Shown: positions 6,545 to 11,302 of the stretch, piece after piece
Layout: the number at the start of each line of letters is the position of its first letter
Position numbering within the stretch: the stretch's first letter is position 1
Assembly (NCBI GenBank): GCA_963926275.1
Contig: CAWUWP010000039.1
Location: 1 to 11,302 of the forward strand
DNA length: 11,302 nucleotides
Direction of reading: 5' to 3'
From: UBA1858 sp963926275
Lineage (GTDB): Bacteria; Pseudomonadota; Gammaproteobacteria; UBA4575
Made by a program: the position numbers and the translations under genes
The notes under the pieces: generated by a model
Database searches by the model: none
The model's input: the letters and a program-made list of their open reading frames with translations, nothing else
What the model was told of the DNA's origin: nothing

Positions 6545-7909
6545 ATGGAAGCACTATTATTGACCATCGTTGGTATCACTGCGCTTATTTCAATTGTTAT
6601 GCTGCCGAAAGCATGCAGTGAACACACGTTCTTCTCAGGGTTGTCTCCCGAAGGTAAGCAGCCAAGCTTACTTACGCTGACGTTCTCGCAAGTCACGACT
6701 TGGATCTTTGCACGCTCACTAATGAATGCGGCCATCCTTGGGTACTATTATGGTATCTGGGGAACACTCGCCTATGCAGGTTACTATTTATCATTCCTTA
6801 CTGGCTGGAAAATTATAGAGGGTATACGCTTCAAGCAAGGCTTTGAGAGCTTGCATGCTTTTCTTTATCAACGCTTTGGACGAGTCGGGTTATCTTGCTA
6901 TAACGTCGTTGTCATTATTCGTTTGATTAGTGAGGTGTTTGCTAATCTGCTCGTGGTGGGTATTTTGTTTGGTGTCGCTGGTTCCAATATGTACGTCATT
7001 ACGATTGTTGGTTTTTCCGCAGTGGTGTTATTTTATTCCATGTTAGGAGGCTTGCATGCTTCGTTGAAAACAGATGTATTTCAAATGAGCATGTTTATTG
7101 TTGTGTTGTCACTATTATTGTTGTCAGTGTTTGATAGTGGTCAATTCTCATTGGCAGATCTGCAATTTATAAGCTTTGATATTTCTCACCCAGGGCCTAT
7201 TTTATTACTGGTTGCGCTTCTGCAAATATGGAGCTATCCAATGCATGATCCAGTCATGATGGATCGAGGATTTTTGGCTGACCGTTATACCACTAAAAAG
7301 AGTTTTTACCATGCCGCGTGGATAAGTATTGTGTGCATTATTGCCTTTGGTTGCTTAGGGGTGCTTGCCGGTGCCAATGCACAGGAGGGTGACGACATGA
7401 ACGCAGTGCTGCTGCGCATGTTGGGTGAGTGGCCAATGCTATTATTGTTGCTTGCATTGATTGTGTCAGCGATGTCGACATTAGATAGCAGTTTGTCTAG
7501 TGCATCTAAGCTAGTTGCGTTAGATATGAAATTAATTCCTGCGACGGTACTCAACGGGCGTGTCGTCATGTTGGTGTTTATGTTGCTAGGTGTGCTGTGT
7601 GTGTTCTTGGGAAATAATGATTTATTTAGTGCAGTCGCTGTGAGTGGTACGGCATCATTATTCTTGGCGCCTGTTGTGTTCTTTTCGGTGTTTGCTAATA
7701 AAGATAATGTGCCAGTGTGGAGTTTAGTCGTCTCATTTGCGCTGGCTATACTTGGAGCGACGCTATACTTTCTAGAATCTTCTGGATATACAGCATGGCT
7801 GGGTGAATCTCATAAATATACAAAGCTGTTATACATTTCAGCATTTGTGTTAGTCACCAGTTGTAGTGCTTTTGGGGTGGGAATTAAAACTAATCGATTG
7901 AACGCTTAG
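6545..7909 (+). CDS. Sodium:solute symporter (SSS family), divergent member
   Basis: This 454-residue inner-membrane protein has about 12 hydrophobic helices and fits the SSS family (LeuT fold). Key segments are FFSGLSPEGKQPS (29-41), SQVTTWIFARSLMNAA (48-63) in an early helix with Arg57, YYSMLGGLHASLKTD-like and DVFQM segments near 160-180, and SAMSTLDSSLSSASKLVALD (309-328). The MSTLDS-type helix carries the Ser/Thr of the Na2 sodium site in SSS proteins. A strong ribosome-binding site (AGAGGAAAG) directly precedes the ATG. The gene follows tupA by 80 bases in the same direction and converges on aguB with a 20-base overlap. Its substrate is not known: tungstate/molybdate handed over by TupA, or agmatine/polyamine as suggested by the aguAB neighbours. 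SSS members include the iodide transporter NIS, so anion substrates have precedent. Confidence 0.85.
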   Translation: MEALLLTIVGITALISIVMLPKACSEHTFFSGLSPEGKQPSLLTLTFSQVTTWIFARSLMNAAILGYYYGIWGTLAYAGYYLSFLTGWKIIEGIRFKQGFESLHAFLYQRFGRVGLSCYNVVVIIRLISEVFANLLVVGILFGVAGSNMYVITIVGFSAVVLFYSMLGGLHASLKTDVFQMSMFIVVLSLLLLSVFDSGQFSLADLQFISFDISHPGPILLLVALLQIWSYPMHDPVMMDRGFLADRYTTKKSFYHAAWISIVCIIAFGCLGVLAGANAQEGDDMNAVLLRMLGEWPMLLLLLALIVSAMSTLDSSLSSASKLVALDMKLIPATVLNGRVVMLVFMLLGVLCVFLGNNDLFSAVAVSGTASLFLAPVVFFSVFANKDNVPVWSLVVSFALAILGATLYFLESSGYTAWLGESHKYTKLLYISAFVLVTSCSAFGVGIKTNRLNA

Positions 7910-8765
7910 TTAGTTCTGAATAGGCATCAATGCGGCGATCACGAAAATATGGCCAGACTAATCTTTGTTGCTCTGACTCTGTCATGTCGATATCGGCAAT
8001 CACACTTTCATTACTGTCGTGAGAGCATGAAGTCATAACTTTGCCTCTGGCATCACAAGCAAAACTATACCCCCAAAATTCAATGCCGCTGGTTTGGTTG
8101 CTGGGATCAAGCTCATGTCCCACTCGGTTAACACTAATGAGAGGCAAATTGTTAGCAATGGAATGGCTACGTTGAATTGTTATCCATGCCTCTAATTGCC
8201 GTTGCCTTTCTTCTTCATCGTCAGTTATGTCCCAGCCGATCGAGCTAGGGAAGATTAAAATATCGGCGCCGGCCAGTGCCATTAAGCGGGCTGATTCTGG
8301 GAACCATTGATCCCAACATATCAGAACACCTAAGCTGCCAAGGCTTGTTTTTATCGGGGTAAAACCGGTATCACCTGGTGTGAAGTAATACTTTTCATAA
8401 TAGCCCGGGTCATCAGGAATATGCATCTTTCGATAGTACCCCGCTAGACTGCCATCGCTGTCTAGAACAATGGCGGTATTGTGATAAACACCATTACCAC
8501 GCTTCTCAAATATTGACCCAACGATCACGACATTATTTTTTTTTGCCGACGTCGCTAACATAGATGATGTATAGCCATCTAATGGTTCAGCAAGATCAAA
8601 ATGCTGTTGATATTCTGTTTGGCAAAAATATAAACAACCATGAAGTTCTTGCAAGACAATCAGTTGTGCTCCTTGACTTGCAAGCTTGTCAATTTGTTCA
8701 AGTGTGTAGTTAAGGTTATTGCTGATGTTTTCATTGTTGCCATGTTGTACTAAGCCGACTTTCAT
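7890..8765 (-). CDS. aguB: N-carbamoylputrescine amidase
   Basis: The enzyme hydrolyses N-carbamoylputrescine to putrescine, CO2 and ammonia in the cytoplasm, the second step of agmatine breakdown. It has 291 residues, the usual length for AguB of the nitrilase superfamily. The catalytic triad is visible: Glu40 in LQELHG, Lys113 in YYRKMHIPDD, and Cys150 in ICWDQWFPE. The segments PDDPGYYEKYYFTPGD and NRVGHE...GIEFWGYSFACD are typical of plant and bacterial AguB. The start ATG overlaps the stop of aguA (ATGA), so translation is probably coupled. The 3' end overlaps the convergent symporter gene by 20 bases; no terminator is visible there. Assignment is firm. Confidence 0.95.
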   Translation of the reverse strand: MKVGLVQHGNNENISNNLNYTLEQIDKLASQGAQLIVLQELHGCLYFCQTEYQQHFDLAEPLDGYTSSMLATSAKKNNVVIVGSIFEKRGNGVYHNTAIVLDSDGSLAGYYRKMHIPDDPGYYEKYYFTPGDTGFTPIKTSLGSLGVLICWDQWFPESARLMALAGADILIFPSSIGWDITDDEEERQRQLEAWITIQRSHSIANNLPLISVNRVGHELDPSNQTSGIEFWGYSFACDARGKVMTSCSHDSNESVIADIDMTESEQQRLVWPYFRDRRIDAYSELTKRSID

Positions 8766-9856
8766 TTGCTGTGCTCTGGTTGATTTCTTTGTTCTATTGC
8801 ATTTTCAGGGATATGTAATGACGCACAATGCAGGCTGCCAAATTGTTTTAACAAGGGCATGGCGTTAATGCCAATGACTATTCTATCAGGGCAGGCGCTG
8901 GCGAATATGTCTAATGCGACTTGATCGTGCTCATCATTATGCATAGGGACAAGTACGCCGCCGTTAAAGAATACAAAGTTTACATAACTGGCAGGAGCAA
9001 AGGTATTCTTTTCAAGTTCGATTAATTTTTTGGGTAGCGGTAATGGAATTAACTGATAGGGATTTCCTTGCTTAGTCGTCAATGTTCTTAGTTGATTTAA
9101 TAATAAAAACAAGCACGAATAATTGGGATGGTCTTGATCATGGCAGGCGGCATAAACGAGGGTGCTGTCGTTTATAAATCTTACCAGCGTGTCGATGTGT
9201 CCACCCGTATCATCACCGGATAGGGGGGGCACGTCTATGGCTAACACTCGGTGGACAGATAATTCTTGTTTGATCGACTCTATTAATTCATCGGTATGAA
9301 TATTTTCTTTTTTCGTGTTGTGCTTAATGCAGGCAATATTGGTTAATAAAGTTGCATTGCTATCAAACTCTAGATTGCCGCCTTCAATCACTAGCGGTGT
9401 GCGGTGATATTTGCATTGGCTGCTAGCGGCGACGTTGAATAATGTTTCAGAGAATAAATTATCCAGGCGACAAGCATACTGTTCTCCCCACGCATTAAAT
9501 TCTAAATCAAGATATTGATATTCTTTGTCACCTAATAATAGTTGAGGACCATAATCACGGACCCAGGTATCATTGGTTTCGATTTCTATCATGATGATTC
9601 GCTGCATATTGCAGCCATATTCACTGCACAAGCGATGGATATAAAGTTTATGTTCTTGGTTGAAATATATAATGATGACGTCTTGCGCTTGAGAGATGGC
9701 ATGAGTCATTTCCAAATAGCTTATGGAGACTTCATCGAGCATGTTAGCCCAGTCAGAATATCGATGAGGCCAGACTAATAATGTGGCACCTTGAGTATGC
9801 CATTCAGGAAGAGGGAAATAATTATTCAATGCTAGGCGGAAACTAGAGTTATTCAC
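8762..9856 (-). CDS. aguA: Agmatine deiminase
   Basis: The enzyme converts agmatine to N-carbamoylputrescine and ammonia. It has 364 residues, standard for the PF04371 guanidine-modifying family. Motifs: QGATLLVWPHR (22-32), DTWVRDYGP with Asp96, Arg100 and Asp101, EGGNLEFD (158-165), GGHIDTLVRF with His220 and Asp222, and the catalytic Cys344 in GSLHCASLHIP. The last replaces the common GGGNIHCIT and is a mild divergence. The start is GTG at 9854-9856 with no clear ribosome-binding site. TAG lies immediately upstream in frame, and ATG at 9869-9871 opens a 4-codon frame ending at that TAG, so the start may have been damaged. A later TTG at codon 10 is possible. It is followed by overlapping aguB; together they form putrescine from agmatine. 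Confidence 0.93.
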   Translation of the reverse strand: MNNSSFRLALNNYFPLPEWHTQGATLLVWPHRYSDWANMLDEVSISYLEMTHAISQAQDVIIIYFNQEHKLYIHRLCSEYGCNMQRIIMIEIETNDTWVRDYGPQLLLGDKEYQYLDLEFNAWGEQYACRLDNLFSETLFNVAASSQCKYHRTPLVIEGGNLEFDSNATLLTNIACIKHNTKKENIHTDELIESIKQELSVHRVLAIDVPPLSGDDTGGHIDTLVRFINDSTLVYAACHDQDHPNYSCLFLLLNQLRTLTTKQGNPYQLIPLPLPKKLIELEKNTFAPASYVNFVFFNGGVLVPMHNDEHDQVALDIFASACPDRIVIGINAMPLLKQFGSLHCASLHIPENAIEQRNQPEHSK

Positions 9857-9896
9857 CTAGCTATTATTCATTGTCGGGATGAAAATTCCCAGTGAT

Positions 9897-10184
9897 TTAA
9901 TTACTTGAAGTCACTACCGAGTGAAGCACATGATTCTGCTCAAAAAATACTGAGTAACCGGAGTAATCCCAACGGTAAATGGCAGGTGATCCGGTTGGCC
10001 CACTGGTCGACATCGGTGAACCAAAGCTTGATTCCACCTAGTTTTTGGTCATTCCGCGTACCGGTGCAGAATCGCTACTAATAACTTGAGGTGATTTTGA
10101 AGGCATCTTGATAACATCAGCCTGCGCACCAAAAGCGAAAACTAATGATAATGCGATACAATAACGAATGGTTTGAGCCATCAT
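9897..10184 (-). pseudogene. BamE/SmpA-like small periplasmic protein, interrupted by amber codon
   Basis: On the minus strand ATG at 10182-10184 (ribosome-binding site AGGA, 7 bases away) opens a frame of 95 codons to TAA at 9897-9899. TAG at 10038-10040 breaks it at codon 49. Residues 1-22 are a signal peptide (MMAQTIRYCIALSLVFAFGA, then QA). Next comes RGMTKN, the stop, then VESSFGSP, which together read as the BamE/SmpA-like motif RGMTKNQVESSFGSP if the stop was CAG. The rest, RWDYSGYSVFFEQNHVLHSVV, matches the end of a small conserved gammaproteobacterial secreted protein whose role I do not know. Both halves are conserved and in frame, so a single C-to-T change or a sequencing error is the simplest cause. 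It lies 40 bases before aguA on the same strand and may have been its first operon gene. Confidence 0.75.
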
Positions 10185-10396
10185 GGATAGTTCCTGTTTC
10201 AATGTTGTCGTAACTATATCACCCTGTTGAATTTTCCAGCAGAGGTTCCAAGGGTAAAAGGGACAATTCGAAGCTTTTTCCAGACTAATGACAATAAATA
10301 ATAAGCGTTTATTTGGGTATGAATACCTGCGCTATTCATAATTCAATAAATACATATAAAACAATAGAATAGCTATTAAATTTAAAGTAAATAATA
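10185..10396. promoter_or_regulatory. Divergent intergenic region upstream of lolC
   Basis: This AT-rich region lies between the BamE-like pseudogene and lolC. Besides the two dyads listed separately, it holds TATAAA-like sequence near 10355 that could serve as a -10 for lolC. The lolC ribosome-binding site is weak (AAAG about 10 bases before the ATG). No small gene is evident on either strand. Confidence 0.3.
10296..10340. repeat. Two adjacent dyads with 7-base spacers upstream of lolC
   Basis: The first dyad is AAATAA (10296-10301) with TTATTT (10309-10314). The second is TATGAATA (10318-10325) with TATTCATA (10333-10340), a perfect 8-bp inverted repeat. Both have 7-base spacers, and their centres are 24 bases apart. 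They may be operator sites for a dimeric regulator; no regulator is known from this sequence. Confidence 0.4.
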
Positions 10397-11257
10397 ATGT
10401 TTAAACCGTTAGAATTATTCGTCGGCTTACGCTATCTGCGAGCGAAGCGGCGTAACCACTTCATTTCATTTATCTCTCTCACGTCTGTATTAGGCATCGC
10501 GTTGGGGATAATTGTGATTATTACTGTGCTATCAGTCATGAATGGATTTCAAACAGAAGTTCGTGATCGTATGCTGCGCATGACAGCCCATGCCAATGTA
10601 CTGGAATTAGATGGCACGCTAGATAACTGGCAGGAAGCGACAAAAGCATTAAGCCATGTGGATGAAATTATTGGTACTGCACCCTATATCGAGGGTCAAG
10701 CCATGGTGGTTAAAAGCACTCAGGTCACGGGAGTATTGTTGAGTGGTGTGGACCCAAAGTTAGAATCTGAAGTATCGGATATTAAAAACTTTATGCTTGA
10801 AAACGACCTGACTGTGCTTGAGCCAGGTAAATTTAGAATTCTTGTCGGCAGTGAGTTAGCGAGATTCCTGGGCACCAGAGTGGGTGAAAAAATCACCGTC
10901 ATTACACCTGAAGTGTCCGTGACACCGGCAGGCATATTGCCAAAGCTGAGAAGATTTACCGTGGCGGGTATCTATGAGGTTGGAATGAATCAATTTGATC
11001 GCAATACCGCCATTGTTCATATTGAAGATGCAAAGAAACTATACCGCCTTAATGACAAAGTTACCGGTTTACGTTTGAAGCTATCAGATTTGTTTCTAGT
11101 CCCAGAGTTAACACATAAGCTAAATCAAGAGTTACAAGGTAAGTTATGGGTGACTGACTGGACTAAGCGCCATCAAAACTTTTTCCGAGCGGTGAAAATG
11201 GAAAAAACCATGATGTTCATTATTATGACGTTGATTGTTTATCTGTCACCACCATAA
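10397..11257 (+). CDS. lolC: LolC/LolE-type lipoprotein-release permease, broken at the 3' end
   Basis: LolC and LolE form the membrane part of the LolCDE ABC complex, which extracts lipoproteins from the inner membrane. The N-terminus (MFKPLELFVGLRYLRAKRRN, then HFISFIS) and the first helix (VLGIALGIIVIITVLSVMNG, 31-50) are typical. A periplasmic domain follows (about 51-265), with VLLSGVDP and RRFTVAGIYEVGMNQFD. VKMEKTMMFIIMTLIV then begins the second membrane helix. After Val281 the family continues with AVAAFN, but here five unrelated residues (YLSPP) and a stop follow. The missing AVAAFN part is found on the opposite strand at 11240-11302. The usual length is about 400-415 residues, so this is a 5' fragment. 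LolC, LolE and the single-protein LolF type are hard to separate from this half. Confidence 0.85.
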   Translation: MFKPLELFVGLRYLRAKRRNHFISFISLTSVLGIALGIIVIITVLSVMNGFQTEVRDRMLRMTAHANVLELDGTLDNWQEATKALSHVDEIIGTAPYIEGQAMVVKSTQVTGVLLSGVDPKLESEVSDIKNFMLENDLTVLEPGKFRILVGSELARFLGTRVGEKITVITPEVSVTPAGILPKLRRFTVAGIYEVGMNQFDRNTAIVHIEDAKKLYRLNDKVTGLRLKLSDLFLVPELTHKLNQELQGKLWVTDWTKRHQNFFRAVKMEKTMMFIIMTLIVYLSPP

Positions 11258-11302
11258 TCAACATAGAGACAACATTAAAGGCAGCGACCGCAACAATTAA
11301 CG
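11240..11302 (-). other. Inverted continuation of lolC (strand-switch segment)
   Basis: Read on the minus strand from 11302, the bases encode TLIVAVAAFNVVSMLIMVVT, then DK. This is the LolC/E sequence expected to follow the plus-strand TLIV at 11228-11239. The segment is bounded by an 11-base imperfect inverted repeat: CGTTGATTGTT at 11229-11239 and AACAATTAACG at 11292-11302, with one mismatch. It is therefore a fold-back or inversion of lolC DNA, not a separate gene. Sequence after 11302 is needed to decide between these. Confidence 0.85.

Noticed and set aside
6545..7909. Symporter assigned firmly as an agmatine/polyamine transporter
   Set aside because: It is convergent with aguB, not in its operon, and follows tupA in the same direction. 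The idea is kept only as an alternative.
9897..10184. Amber codon read as an amino acid (stop-codon reassignment)
   Set aside because: TAG is the normal, sensible stop of tupA, the SSS gene, aguB and the regulator in this same window, so general reassignment is unlikely.
11240..11302. Start of a separate minus-strand gene
   Set aside because: Its translation is the missing part of LolC/E itself, so it is a piece of the same gene in reverse.

Overview
The window looks like AT-rich chromosomal DNA from a Gammaproteobacterium, probably aquatic or marine. This is inferred from gene content only: a DUF2721 protein, an alginate-export-type porin, the putrescine-forming pair aguA/aguB, a BamE-like small periplasmic protein, and a lolC/E-type lipoprotein-release gene. 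I cannot name a genus.

Layout. Positions 1-765 are accessory and degraded. They hold two very small membrane-protein genes on the minus strand, one with an in-frame TGA. A short repeat, TGACCGCTATTGGCCG when read on the minus strand, lies beside them. Next comes a repeat cluster (581-764): a 34-bp sequence in tandem, a perfect ATTCCCGC/GCGGGAAT hairpin, and an inverted copy of the repeat core. The inverted copy abuts the broken 5' end of a GGDEF-EAL gene (766-1876), which also carries a one-base frameshift. Two intact small membrane-protein genes follow (2031-2982): DUF2721 and an isoprenylcysteine-methyltransferase-like protein.

Positions 2990-7909 form the most interesting block. A ModE-like regulator with a C-terminal periplasmic-binding-protein-like domain is divergent from three genes in a row: an outer-membrane beta-barrel, a clear TupA-type (tungstate/molybdate) binding protein, and a sodium:solute symporter (SSS). 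The ABC permease and ATPase (TupB, TupC) that normally accompany TupA are absent. The order suggests an envelope-spanning oxyanion uptake route in which a periplasmic binding protein may feed a secondary symporter. This is a hypothesis.

Positions 7890-10184, on the minus strand, hold a BamE-like small secreted protein broken by an amber codon, then agmatine deiminase (aguA) and N-carbamoylputrescine amidase (aguB), which overlap by ATGA. Together the two enzymes convert agmatine to putrescine.

At 10397 a lolC/E-type gene starts on the plus strand. It is normal up to Val281. From about 11240 the DNA is the reverse complement of the next part of the same gene, so the last 63 bases are a strand switch. 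This is either a chimeric or contig-end artefact or a small real inversion. No rRNA, tRNA, CRISPR array or complete insertion sequence is visible.
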